Shown: positions 25,896 to 33,937 of the stretch, piece after piece
Position numbering within the stretch: position 1 is the stretch's first letter
How the letters are laid out: each line of letters opens with the position of its first letter
NCBI GenBank assembly: GCA_001303415.1
Contig: LJTN01000051.1
Location: 1-51,584 of the forward strand
Direction: 5' to 3'
Source: Myxococcales bacterium SG8_38
Lineage (GTDB): Bacteria > Myxococcota_A > Polyangia > Polyangiales > Houyiibacteriaceae
DNA: 51,584 bases
The notes under the pieces: generated by a model
What the model was told of the DNA's origin: nothing
Database searches by the model: none
The model's input: the letters and a program-made list of their open reading frames with translations, nothing else
Made by a program: the position numbers and the translations under genes

Positions 25896-27047
25896 TTGAA
25901 GAAGTGGATGCGAAGAGGCTTGATCGGGTTGGCTGCGATCGCCGTAGTGGCACTGATCGTCGTGGCCTGGCTGCCCGACCCCGTCGTAGTAGAGGTCGCC
26001 ACGGTCAAGCGCGGACCTTTGGTGGTGACGGTCAACGAGGACGGTCGAACGCGGGTGAAAGATCGCTACATCGTGTCCGCGCCTGTCACCGGAAATCTCG
26101 GCAGGGTCGAGCTCGAGGCGGGCGATGCCATCGAGGAAGGGCAAGTCCTGGCGCGCCTCGTGCCGTTGCCGCCCCCGTTGCTCGATTTGCGAACCCGCGC
26201 CGAGGCACAGGCACGCGTCGACGCGGCAGCGGCCGCCCTGCGTCAGGCGCAAGCGGCGGTCAATCGCGCACGCTACGAGCGTGACTTCGCCAAGCAGGAG
26301 GCCGACCGAGCCCTCGCGGTCGTGCAGCAGGGAGGTTTGGCCCGTAGCGACGCGGACCGTGCGGTATCCACCTACCGAAGCGCCGAGGAGGCGCTCAGGT
26401 CCGCGGAGTTTGGCGCTCGCGTCGCAGAGCACGAGCTGAAGCTGGCGCGCACGGCCCTCATGCAGCTCAGCGGCCGAGGTGAGGATCTCGAACACCTCGA
26501 GATTACGTCTCCCGTGGCTGGTCAGGTGCTCGAGGTGTTCCAAGAGAGCGAGGGCGTGGTCCAAAGCGGCACACCGATCCTCGAAGTGGGCAACCCCGCG
26601 GCGCTCGATCCGAAGCGCGCACCCGTCACGATCGAGCGGTGGGGTGGCAAGAACCCCCTCAACGGCCACGTTCGCGTCGTGGAGCCCTCCGCGTTCACCA
26701 AGCTGTCCGCGCTCGGCGTCGAGGAGCAGCGCGTCAACGTCATCATCGACTTGGACGAGGACCGGGAGCTGTGGTCGACGCTCGGCGATGGATATCGGGT
26801 CGAGGCGCGCATCTCCGTCTGGGAGGGGGAGGACGTGCTCAAGGTACCCGCGAGCGCGGTGTTCCGGTCCGAAGAAGCTTGGGCTACGTTTGCGGTCGAG
26901 GATGGGACTGCCGTGCTCCGGACGGTCGAGATTGGCGAAAGCAACGGCCTCGAAACCCAAGTGCTGTCGGGCTTGGAAGAGGGCGACGAGGTAGTCGCAT
27001 ATCCAAGTGACAGCGTGCGTGACGGCGTGTCCGTGAAGGCGAGGTAG
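25896..27047 (+). CDS. HlyD/RND-type membrane fusion protein with a short internal gap
   Basis: A 383-residue adaptor with one N-terminal helix (about 8-25), a split lipoyl domain, a long coiled-coil hairpin (about 98-195, Ala/Arg/Glu rich) and beta-barrel regions. The TTG start at 25896 has GGAG 6 nt upstream; an ATG at 25908 is possible. Between ILEVGNPAALD and PVTIERWGG (about residues 232-250) relatives, as I remember them, have a further 12-15 residues (a VVDVLS-DAV strand at the lipoyl/barrel border); here they are absent without loss of frame. The adaptor would link the FtsX permease to an outer-membrane channel, none of which is encoded nearby. The operon continues directly into the MscS gene. 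Confidence 0.88.
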   Translation: MKKWMRRGLIGLAAIAVVALIVVAWLPDPVVVEVATVKRGPLVVTVNEDGRTRVKDRYIVSAPVTGNLGRVELEAGDAIEEGQVLARLVPLPPPLLDLRTRAEAQARVDAAAAALRQAQAAVNRARYERDFAKQEADRALAVVQQGGLARSDADRAVSTYRSAEEALRSAEFGARVAEHELKLARTALMQLSGRGEDLEHLEITSPVAGQVLEVFQESEGVVQSGTPILEVGNPAALDPKRAPVTIERWGGKNPLNGHVRVVEPSAFTKLSALGVEEQRVNVIIDLDEDRELWSTLGDGYRVEARISVWEGEDVLKVPASAVFRSEEAWATFAVEDGTAVLRTVEIGESNGLETQVLSGLEEGDEVVAYPSDSVRDGVSVKAR

Positions 27048-27902
27048 ATGGAGGAGATGCAGTCCACCTTACCGGAGTTGCTGCAGGACCACGTCCTGCT
27101 GCGAAACGCGATTGCAACCGTGATTCTCTTTCTCGCGGTCGTCGCGCTTCGATACGTGTCGCTCAGCTTCGTTCGCCGGAGGCTTCCGAGCACCGACAAG
27201 CTCCAGCTCCGGTGGGCCGCGCAGGTTCGGGGTCTCTACTACGTAATTCTCGCCTTTGGCTTGTTCATCATCTGGGCGGCCGAGCTTCAAGCGCTCGCCG
27301 TTTCGTTCGTCGTCCTTGCCATGGCCATCGTCTGGGCCCTGAAGGAAACGATCGCCTGCATTCAAGGCGCCGTGTATCGGCTCAGCGCAAATGCCTTCGA
27401 AGTGGGAGATCGGATCAACGTCGGGGGCGTTCGCGGAGACGTGATCGAGCCGGGGCTTCTGAGCACGACGGTCTTGGAGGTCGGAGAGGGCCACCAACGG
27501 ACCGGCCGCACCATCAGCATCCCGAACAGCCTGTTCATGACCGCGCCGGTGCTCAACGAGAGCCTTGCCGGAGAGTACATGCTGCACTTGATGACCATTC
27601 CCGTAGACCGCAATGCCGACCTTGCCCAAATCGAGCAGAAAGCACTGACGGCAGCGCAGGAGGCCTGTGCGAGCTTCTTGGAGGACGTCCGCCGGCCGAT
27701 CGCCTCCCGATATCGCCGGCATGGTCTGAACCCTCCGATCGTCGATCCCCGGATCACCTACCAAGTAGTCGACAAGAACACCGTCAACATCCTGCTGAGG
27801 ATTCCGACACCAACGCGGCTCGAGCGCCAGGTCGAGCAGCACGTCCTTCGCGCCATCCTCGACGTTCCGGCAGGGCGCGACACCCTGGTCCCACCAAAAT
27901 AG
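27048..27902 (+). CDS. MscS-type mechanosensitive channel family protein
   Basis: A 284-residue protein with three N-terminal helices (about 20-35, 65-85, 88-110) and an MscS-like beta domain: FEVGDRINVGGVRGDVIEPGLLSTTVLEV, then RTISIPNSLFMTAPVLN. The FxVGDxIxVG and IPNS motifs are diagnostic of the family. The pore helix after residue 85 is Ala- and Val-rich, without the perfect Gly-Ala packing of MscS. It begins immediately after the HlyD stop (no gap), with GGAGGAG just inside the gene before a second ATG at 27057, so the true start may be either. Translational coupling to an exporter is unusual for this family. Confidence 0.88.
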   Translation: MEEMQSTLPELLQDHVLLRNAIATVILFLAVVALRYVSLSFVRRRLPSTDKLQLRWAAQVRGLYYVILAFGLFIIWAAELQALAVSFVVLAMAIVWALKETIACIQGAVYRLSANAFEVGDRINVGGVRGDVIEPGLLSTTVLEVGEGHQRTGRTISIPNSLFMTAPVLNESLAGEYMLHLMTIPVDRNADLAQIEQKALTAAQEACASFLEDVRRPIASRYRRHGLNPPIVDPRITYQVVDKNTVNILLRIPTPTRLERQVEQHVLRAILDVPAGRDTLVPPK

Positions 27903-27997
27903 GCGCCTACGCAGCGTCCTGAGCTTCCAGGCTCGCCCCGCGGCCCGATCTTTCGTGTGCTAGGACCACATTCCATGACCATCGGAGTTGGGCCCAC

Positions 27998-28522
27998 ATG
28001 AGATCATCACCATCCACCGACCTCGAAGCGCGAATTGCCCGATTGGAAGCAATCGAGGCGATCAAGAACCTCAAAGCCCGCTACTGGCACTGTTGCGACC
28101 ACAAGGACGTCGAGGGGGTGCGTGACTGTTTCGTGGAGGGGCCGGTGGAGATTCACTACGACGGACCGGTCGGCCTAGTGAATCATCGAGACGGCCTCCA
28201 TCAAGTGTTCAAAGACGTCGCGTGCAACCTGCACATCGTCGAGATGCATCACGGCGGCCCTCCGCGTATAGAAGTGCGCTTGCCGGACGAGGCGAGGGCG
28301 CATTGGGGGCTCGTCTACCACTTGATGAACACCGAGGCGCGAACGATCAGTGTCGTGGGCGGCTACTACGACGACGAGTATCGGCGCGTGGGAGGCGAGT
28401 GGCTTATCAGCAAGGCCCGGTTCACGGTCTGCTCGGCCGTGACGTACGGTTGGAAGGACGCGATGGTTCGGGTCTTGCACGCGGGAGCGAAGCTCCCTGA
28501 GCCGCCTCGTCAGAAAACGTAA
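27998..28522 (+). CDS. SnoaL-like (NTF2-fold) protein
   Basis: A 174-residue protein of the SnoaL_4/NTF2 fold: an N-terminal helix LEARIARLEAIEAIKNLKARYWHCCDHKD is followed by the conserved cone-shaped beta domain. The ARYWHCCDHKDVEGVRDCF wording matches SnoaL-like proteins whose Tyr and Asp line a pocket; members include dehydratases, isomerases and ring-hydroxylating dioxygenase beta-like subunits. It has no signal peptide and sits 95 bp after the MscS gene, so it may be separate. No substrate can be inferred. It converges with the membrane protein on the other strand. Confidence 0.85.
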   Translation: MRSSPSTDLEARIARLEAIEAIKNLKARYWHCCDHKDVEGVRDCFVEGPVEIHYDGPVGLVNHRDGLHQVFKDVACNLHIVEMHHGGPPRIEVRLPDEARAHWGLVYHLMNTEARTISVVGGYYDDEYRRVGGEWLISKARFTVCSAVTYGWKDAMVRVLHAGAKLPEPPRQKT

Positions 28523-28531
28523 GCGAGCGGA

Positions 28532-29554
28532 TCATGCGCTAGCGACTCGCTCGACGGGTCGAATCGAGTCGCGCCGCTGTTGCCAGGCCCGTCGGATTCC
28601 GGAAAAGCTCACGAAGAGCCCTCCTATCGTCCAGGGCACGGTCGTCATGAAATGACCGGCGACGGCGACGGAAGCTGCAATTTCTGGTGTGGCGCCCATG
28701 AGCTCAAGCGCGTACGCGCACGCCACGTGGAAGGTGCCGATAAAACCTGGCGAGGACGGGATCATGGTACCGATGGAGATGAACAGAAGGACGACGAGAG
28801 ACGTGTAAGGAGGAAGCGACAAGTCGAACGCCCACAGCCAGCACTGAATCGCAAGCATTCCCAGCGCGCGCGCGACCAGGGTCAGGGTGAGCACGGTAAG
28901 TACCATCTTCCAAGAACGCAGACCTCCCAGGCCTTGGGAGAATTGCTGCGCTTTTTCGATGAGCCACTCTTGAGACCCCGCATTCATGGGTCGGGCGAGC
29001 GTCGCCACGAGGCGGGAAATAGCGGCGGGGTGGGTGGCGAGCCAAATTACCGTGGCTACGCAAAGGGCGACGATGGTTCCGACGAGGATCAGCCTACCCG
29101 CGCTCGCTAGATCGAAGGTCAAGACCGGAGCTGCAACCGCCAGCAGTACGAGGAGCGACACCAAATCGAGGAGGCGGTCGAGCCCTACCACGGCCGCAGT
29201 GGAGCTCCGCGAAATGCCTCCTGCGCGCGCGAGCAGGTCGATTCGCACGAGCTCACCCAGCCGAAAGGGGAAGAGATTATCGGTAACGAAAGCCGAAAGC
29301 CAGGGTACGAAACACTCGAAGAACCGGTAGCGTCGAAGAGGGAGGAGGAGGACCCGTGTTCGGGTGGCATTGAGTGACAAGACCATCCCCTTGGTGACTA
29401 CGCAAACCGATAGAATCCATAGATCCGCCGACGCGAGTGCCGAAAGCAATTGTCGCCCGTCGACACGTCCCAAGAAGTAGTAGAGCGCGATGCCCGACAG
29501 AGCGAAACCAACCGCCATGAGGACCCGCTGCCGCATGTAAGAAGAGGAGGTCAT
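28532..29554 (-). CDS. Flippase-like membrane protein, UPF0104/LPG synthase TM family
   Basis: A 340-residue integral membrane protein with about eight helices. It matches the UPF0104/AglD-like family through FPFRLGELVRIDLLAR near residue 95 and PSSPGFIGTFHVA near residue 265, both hallmarks of the lysylphosphatidylglycerol-synthase transmembrane domain without its catalytic half. Members are proposed lipid or polyprenol-sugar transporters, or partners of glycosyltransferases. It overlaps the upstream cytidylyltransferase-kinase gene by 4 bp and is the last gene of the minus-strand polysaccharide operon, in keeping with lipid-linked sugar handling. Confidence 0.88.
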   Translation of the reverse strand: MTSSSYMRQRVLMAVGFALSGIALYYFLGRVDGRQLLSALASADLWILSVCVVTKGMVLSLNATRTRVLLLPLRRYRFFECFVPWLSAFVTDNLFPFRLGELVRIDLLARAGGISRSSTAAVVGLDRLLDLVSLLVLLAVAAPVLTFDLASAGRLILVGTIVALCVATVIWLATHPAAISRLVATLARPMNAGSQEWLIEKAQQFSQGLGGLRSWKMVLTVLTLTLVARALGMLAIQCWLWAFDLSLPPYTSLVVLLFISIGTMIPSSPGFIGTFHVACAYALELMGATPEIAASVAVAGHFMTTVPWTIGGLFVSFSGIRRAWQQRRDSIRPVERVASA

Positions 29555-31104
29555 TCGCCTGCCAGCTCCAGCCGTCGTTCGAAGAAGTCGTAGACCTCCG
29601 GAAGAGGAGCGCCCTCGTTTCCAAGCACGCTCGCCGAGATCGCAGCCATCGAGCTGCCGATGTACATACCGATTGGAACGGGCTCTCCCGCGAGCTGCGA
29701 CAGGCTGACGCCCGTGAGGAAGACGTCGCCTGCCCCCACTGCATCGACCTCGTTGATTTCGAGCGCAGGCAGGTAGTGTGTCCGCAAGCGCTGCCCCGGT
29801 TTGGCCGGCGGCTCGAACGCGAGGGAACCGCGCGGTCCCATCGTCACGATCAGACCTCGCGCCTGGCTGGCGGCATAGTACCGGCTCGCGAGGTTCGAGA
29901 TTCCGCTTTCCGCGTCGGCCATCGCGAACCGAAGCTCATCTTCGGTGGGAGTGGCCAGTTGAGGACGGCGGAACTTGAGTATGTTGGCTTGGCCGTTGGT
30001 GCTCACATCCGCGAAGTAGGGCTTGCCCGCTTTCCCAGCGATCTCGGGAATGGCTTGAGAGAGAGTCGGGCCGAAGAGCCCATAGCCGAAATCGGTGACG
30101 ATGAGACCGTCGTGGGTCTCGAGTAACTCGCCAAGCAACCCGATGAGCTCCGTCGTCGTTTCGATGGGAATTGGAGCTGGGTTCCCGCGATCGACTTTGA
30201 AGACTTTTTTGCCTCCGACGATGAATCGCGTCTTGTTGTAGGTGCCCCGCCCGGGAACCGCGAGATTGTGAAGCTCGACGTCGAACGTCGCAAGCGTGCT
30301 GCGGATGCGGTCGAGGTCACGATCTTCCGCGGAGCAGGTGACGAAAGTCGCTTTCGCCCCGAGCGCTGCAGCTTGCCGCGCAATCAGTCCCGCTCCACCC
30401 ACGAACCATTCTTCGCTCACCGGCTTTACAGAAACGATTGGGCTCTCGGAGGCGACCCGGGCGCCTTCGCAATGGGCGTAGTGGTCGAGGATTGCATCCC
30501 CCAGCACCAGTATTCTCAGGTCGGAAAATCTAGAGATGGCGTTCTTGAGCCGCGCGGGCGTGATCTCGTTGATTCGGCAGAAGCTTTGAATCTTCTGCTG
30601 CTCCATATCGAGCGAATTGCGTTTGCGCCGACCGATCTCGGTGGAGGAGAAGATCACATCTCCCGATCCGAGGACCACTCGTCCGCCATACGACTCCACG
30701 ATCTTTTTTTCCTTGGCGAAACGGGGGTCGCTCTTGGATTCGTATTCCCGGCCTTTGACGTAGATGTCCGGCCGAATCGCCTCGAGCACCGGGCCTGCCC
30801 ACTCGTCTTCGCTGAGCGCCACATAATCGACGCAACCGAGCTCGGCGAGATTGTCGAGACGCAGGTCTTCTGGAATGTACGGCCGCTCGTAACCTTTCAT
30901 CACGACATCGTCACTGCTCACGGTGACGACGAGGATGTCGCCCAAGCTTCGTGCGAACCTCAGATAACGAATGTGACCTGGGTGCACGATGTCGAAGCAG
31001 CCATGGCATTGGACTACGGTCTTGCCTTCTTGCCGTAACCGTTCCCGCTCTCTGGCTAGGTCGGAAACGGCTAGGATCTTGCGGTCGACTTCAGGTGTTC
31101 GCAC
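29551..31104 (-). CDS. Cytidylyltransferase-PfkB sugar kinase fusion (HldE-like, reversed order)
   Basis: A 517-residue two-domain enzyme. Residues about 10-165 form a nucleotidyltransferase of the RfaE/glycerol-3-phosphate cytidylyltransferase class, with GCFDIVHPGHIRYL (HPGH 41-44). Residues about 190-517 form a PfkB carbohydrate kinase with NEVDAVGAGDVF (GAGD 457-460, catalytic Asp460) and the anion-hole glycines. In E. coli HldE the kinase comes first and the nucleotidyltransferase last, so the order here is reversed. It would phosphorylate a sugar phosphate and load it onto a nucleotide, as in ADP-heptose synthesis. No heptose phosphatase (gmhB) or epimerase (hldD) of recognisable type sits next to it, so the sugar may differ. 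Confidence 0.88.
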   Translation of the reverse strand: MRTPEVDRKILAVSDLARERERLRQEGKTVVQCHGCFDIVHPGHIRYLRFARSLGDILVVTVSSDDVVMKGYERPYIPEDLRLDNLAELGCVDYVALSEDEWAGPVLEAIRPDIYVKGREYESKSDPRFAKEKKIVESYGGRVVLGSGDVIFSSTEIGRRKRNSLDMEQQKIQSFCRINEITPARLKNAISRFSDLRILVLGDAILDHYAHCEGARVASESPIVSVKPVSEEWFVGGAGLIARQAAALGAKATFVTCSAEDRDLDRIRSTLATFDVELHNLAVPGRGTYNKTRFIVGGKKVFKVDRGNPAPIPIETTTELIGLLGELLETHDGLIVTDFGYGLFGPTLSQAIPEIAGKAGKPYFADVSTNGQANILKFRRPQLATPTEDELRFAMADAESGISNLASRYYAASQARGLIVTMGPRGSLAFEPPAKPGQRLRTHYLPALEINEVDAVGAGDVFLTGVSLSQLAGEPVPIGMYIGSSMAAISASVLGNEGAPLPEVYDFFERRLELAGE

Positions 31105-32197
31105 GCGTTTGGCTCCACGTGAGTAGAGTGTCGATGAGCGCGTCCCGGTCTGACGGGTCGAGCTCGGGAGAGACGGGTAGGCTCACGATTCTGCGCACTA
31201 GGGCTTCTGTTCGAGGTAGAGACACCGAACCGACGGATGAGAGCGCCGTTTGCCGGTGTATGGGAATGGGGTAGTGGACCTTGGCCTCGAATCCGTGTTT
31301 GGCCAGATACGCGATTAGCTCGTCTCGGTCGTCGTGTCGGATGACGAACGCGCTGAATGCAGGCTCGCATGATTTGGTCACCGCGGTCAGCTCGAAGTGA
31401 GGCCCGAGCGCTTCGTGATAGACGGCGCCGTGTTGCCTTCGGGCGGATATCCAGTCCTTCAGGTGAGGAAGCTTCACGTTGACGATGGCTGCCTGCAATG
31501 TGTCCAGGCGGCCGTTCTCGCTTGCAAATTCCACGTGATCCCGATCCAAATGTCCAAGCGACCGTAGCTGTCGGAGTAGCTGTGCGCGGTCGCTATCGTC
31601 GGTCGTGATGAAGCCGCCGTCACCGCAGGAGGCCAGGGTCTTAAGTGGATGTAGGGAGAAACAGCCTGTGCCGAAGCTGCCAACGCTTCGGCCGCGGTAG
31701 GTAGCTCCGATTGCCTGAGCGCAGTCTTCGATCAGGTGCAACCCATGCTCGCCACAGAAGCGCTCGATGGGATCCATGTCACACGCGATCCCACCGAGAT
31801 GCACCGGCATGACGGCCTTGGTTTGCGGAGTGAGCGCCGCCGGTAGCAAGCTCGCGTCCATGAGCCCCGTAGCGGGACCGATGTCGACGAAGACCGGCCT
31901 GGCGCCTACCAAGAGAATTGACGTGGCCGTGGCAACGTAGGAGTGCCCCACCGTGATCACGTCGTCGCCAGGGCCGATGCCCAACGCGCGCATGGCCAAC
32001 GTCAGGGCAGCCGTGCCAGAAGCGACGCCGATGACGTGCTTTACGCCGAGGAGCCCTGCAAGGTTGCTCTCGAAGAGATCGACTTCGGGTCCGTTGATGA
32101 ATTGCCCGTGACACAAGACGCGATCCACCGCCTCGAGGATCTCAGCACGCAACGCAGCGTGCTGCTTAACGAGATCTACGTACGGCACCGTAGTCAT
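31091..32197 (-). CDS. DegT/DnrJ/EryC1/StrS sugar aminotransferase
   Basis: A 368-residue PLP enzyme of the sugar aminotransferase family. Family signatures are GVASGTAALTLAMRALGIGPGDDV, the PLP-phosphate region, LIEDCAQAIGA (Asp pairing with the pyridine nitrogen) and FSLHPLKTLASCGDGG with the internal-aldimine Lys. It transfers an amino group to a keto-sugar nucleotide. The ATG at 32197 overlaps the epimerase stop by 4 bp, and its end overlaps the HldE-like gene by 14 bp; this is a coupled operon. The amino sugar made cannot be deduced. Confidence 0.93.
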   Translation of the reverse strand: MTTVPYVDLVKQHAALRAEILEAVDRVLCHGQFINGPEVDLFESNLAGLLGVKHVIGVASGTAALTLAMRALGIGPGDDVITVGHSYVATATSILLVGARPVFVDIGPATGLMDASLLPAALTPQTKAVMPVHLGGIACDMDPIERFCGEHGLHLIEDCAQAIGATYRGRSVGSFGTGCFSLHPLKTLASCGDGGFITTDDSDRAQLLRQLRSLGHLDRDHVEFASENGRLDTLQAAIVNVKLPHLKDWISARRQHGAVYHEALGPHFELTAVTKSCEPAFSAFVIRHDDRDELIAYLAKHGFEAKVHYPIPIHRQTALSSVGSVSLPRTEALVRRIVSLPVSPELDPSDRDALIDTLLTWSQTRANT

Positions 32198-33219
32198 GAC
32201 GCTTGCTTCGTGAGGTTTCTCCAAACGTTGGGATGCGCCTTCATCCATGCCACGTTCCGATGGATCGTCGATTGGCTGTCTGGGACCCGGCCCGATCCGT
32301 AGGCATCTTTCAGCTCGCGAACCGCCATCACCAGATCGTGCTCTGCCTCGAACCCGAGCAGCTGACGGGCCTTGTCCGCGCACAAGTGATAAGATCGTGG
32401 ATCGTCACTCGGCTCGGTATCGATTGGCAGAGACGGGTCCAGCTCATCTCGGATCATCTCGGCCAGCGACATCACGGACGCGTTCTCACGGCATACGTTG
32501 AAGGCCTCGCCGTTTATCACCTCGGCTGGCGCGTCGAGCAAGATCCTGTAAAACCGGCTCAGGTCTTGGACGTGCACGTTGGGCCGCATCTGTGCGCCTC
32601 CGAAGACTCGAATCCGGCCCGCCGTGAGAGCTTGGTCAGTGAGAAGATTGATCGTGAGATCGAGCCGCAATCGCGGGGAGTAGCCACAAACCGTTGCGGA
32701 GCGAACCGATACTCCGACGAAATGCTCATCGACCAGTCGATTGAGAATGGCCTCTCCCCGGGCCTTGCATTCCGCGTAGATCGTGATCGGTTCGAGCGGG
32801 AGGTCCTCGGTCACATTCTCGGTGTCTTTGATTCCATAAACGCTCGCAGAGGATGCGTAGAGGAACCGGCTGACCTTGTGGCGCTTCGCTGAATGCATGA
32901 GATGCTCGACCGCCTCGAGATTGACGCTTTTCGTCACCTCCGGATCGAGGGCCGAGCTCGGGTCGTTCGAAATTGCAGCAAGGTGAATCACTGCGTCGAA
33001 CCGTCCCCGCTTCAGGACCGAGTCCACGAATTGGAAGTCGCGTATGTCGGCTCGCAGCCTTTGGCATCGCTCATGGGCGATTGGATCGACGCTGGGATCG
33101 GTCCCATAAAGGAACGCGTCGAGCACGGTTACGTCGTGGCCCTGCCTGATGAGCTCGGGCACGAGCACTGCACCGATGTAGCCCGCGCCCCCCGTCACGA
33201 GTATCTTTCTGTCCGACAT
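32194..33219 (-). CDS. NAD-dependent sugar epimerase/dehydratase (extended SDR)
   Basis: A 341-residue extended short-chain dehydrogenase. The N-terminal nucleotide-binding motif is GGAGYIG (10-16), the catalytic Ser is in ASSASVYG and the Tyr-Lys pair is in YAECK. It acts on a nucleotide sugar, interconverting epimers or forming a keto intermediate for the aminotransferase downstream. ATG 33219 follows GGGGAGGA almost without gap. It is divergent from the HAD phosphatase with 49 bp between starts, so this is a shared promoter region. Confidence 0.92.
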   Translation of the reverse strand: MSDRKILVTGGAGYIGAVLVPELIRQGHDVTVLDAFLYGTDPSVDPIAHERCQRLRADIRDFQFVDSVLKRGRFDAVIHLAAISNDPSSALDPEVTKSVNLEAVEHLMHSAKRHKVSRFLYASSASVYGIKDTENVTEDLPLEPITIYAECKARGEAILNRLVDEHFVGVSVRSATVCGYSPRLRLDLTINLLTDQALTAGRIRVFGGAQMRPNVHVQDLSRFYRILLDAPAEVINGEAFNVCRENASVMSLAEMIRDELDPSLPIDTEPSDDPRSYHLCADKARQLLGFEAEHDLVMAVRELKDAYGSGRVPDSQSTIHRNVAWMKAHPNVWRNLTKQAS

Positions 33220-33268
33220 TCCTCCCCTGGCTTCCAATACGATATCCTATCCAGCGAATGAATGAAAA

Positions 33269-33937
33269 ATGACGGCGTTTGGGGTGCTTTTCGACCTGGA
33301 CGGGGTGCTCGTCGACTCGGCATCCCTTCATCTGCGAGCGTACGAGCAAGTGTTCGAAAGCGCGGGACTTGCCTTCAGTGACGCCGCCAAGGACGCAGTT
33401 CGAAGAGGCAAGTCGCGCGCTGAGGTCTTGAACCTCGCGCTTCCCATGGCCGAGCGGGGCCTGAAGGAGAAGCTCGCGGAGGCCAAGCCCCATGCCTTAC
33501 GAGCAGTGCTTCAGGAGCACGCCGATTGCAGCATGCCCGGGGCGGTGGAAACGGTTCGGGCGCTCGACCGCGCTGGCATTCCGATGGCTGTCGTCACCAA
33601 TAGCCGTACTCCCGAGATCTGGCTCGAGAAGCTGGGAATCTCGCAGCGGATACGGGTCGTCGTGACGGGATCCGACGTTTCCTCCCCCAAGCCCTCCGCG
33701 GAGGGCTACCTGCTCGGCGCAAAGCGTCTCGGACTCCTTCCGGCCGACTGCCTTGCGATCGAAGATTCCTGCGACGGCTGGACTGCCGCCCGGACCGCGG
33801 GAATGCAAGTCGCAGTCGTAGCCAAAGAGCGGCCCGTTTGGATGGACGCCGACACCCAGCTCATGCCCCGGCTGGATTCTGCGACGATCCTCGGGCTTGC
33901 CATGGGTCAGTCTGGGCGCTCGCCCGTGGGGGGATGA
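33269..33937 (+). CDS. HAD-superfamily phosphatase (beta-PGM/phosphoglycolate phosphatase-like)
   Basis: A 222-residue HAD hydrolase. Motif I is FDLDGVLVDS (D9, D11), motif II VTNSRT, motif III the Lys in SSPKPSAEG and motif IV EDSCDGWTAA. A helical cap is inserted after motif I (about 15-85), as in beta-phosphoglucomutase and Gph. It is the only plus-strand gene inside the minus-strand polysaccharide operon, and its 3' end overlaps the PMT-type gene by 31 bp tail to tail. It may dephosphorylate a sugar bisphosphate intermediate between the kinase and nucleotidyltransferase steps, though it does not look like GmhB. Confidence 0.88.
   Translation: MTAFGVLFDLDGVLVDSASLHLRAYEQVFESAGLAFSDAAKDAVRRGKSRAEVLNLALPMAERGLKEKLAEAKPHALRAVLQEHADCSMPGAVETVRALDRAGIPMAVVTNSRTPEIWLEKLGISQRIRVVVTGSDVSSPKPSAEGYLLGAKRLGLLPADCLAIEDSCDGWTAARTAGMQVAVVAKERPVWMDADTQLMPRLDSATILGLAMGQSGRSPVGG

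Noticed and set aside
24885..26960. Open frame of 691 codons on the minus strand
   Set aside because: It lies opposite the FtsX permease and HlyD adaptor, with Arg/Gly/His-rich composition typical of an antisense shadow in high-GC DNA.
29551..31104. Annotation as hldE for ADP-heptose
   Set aside because: Domain order is reversed and no gmhB or hldD partner is present, so the gene name is withheld.
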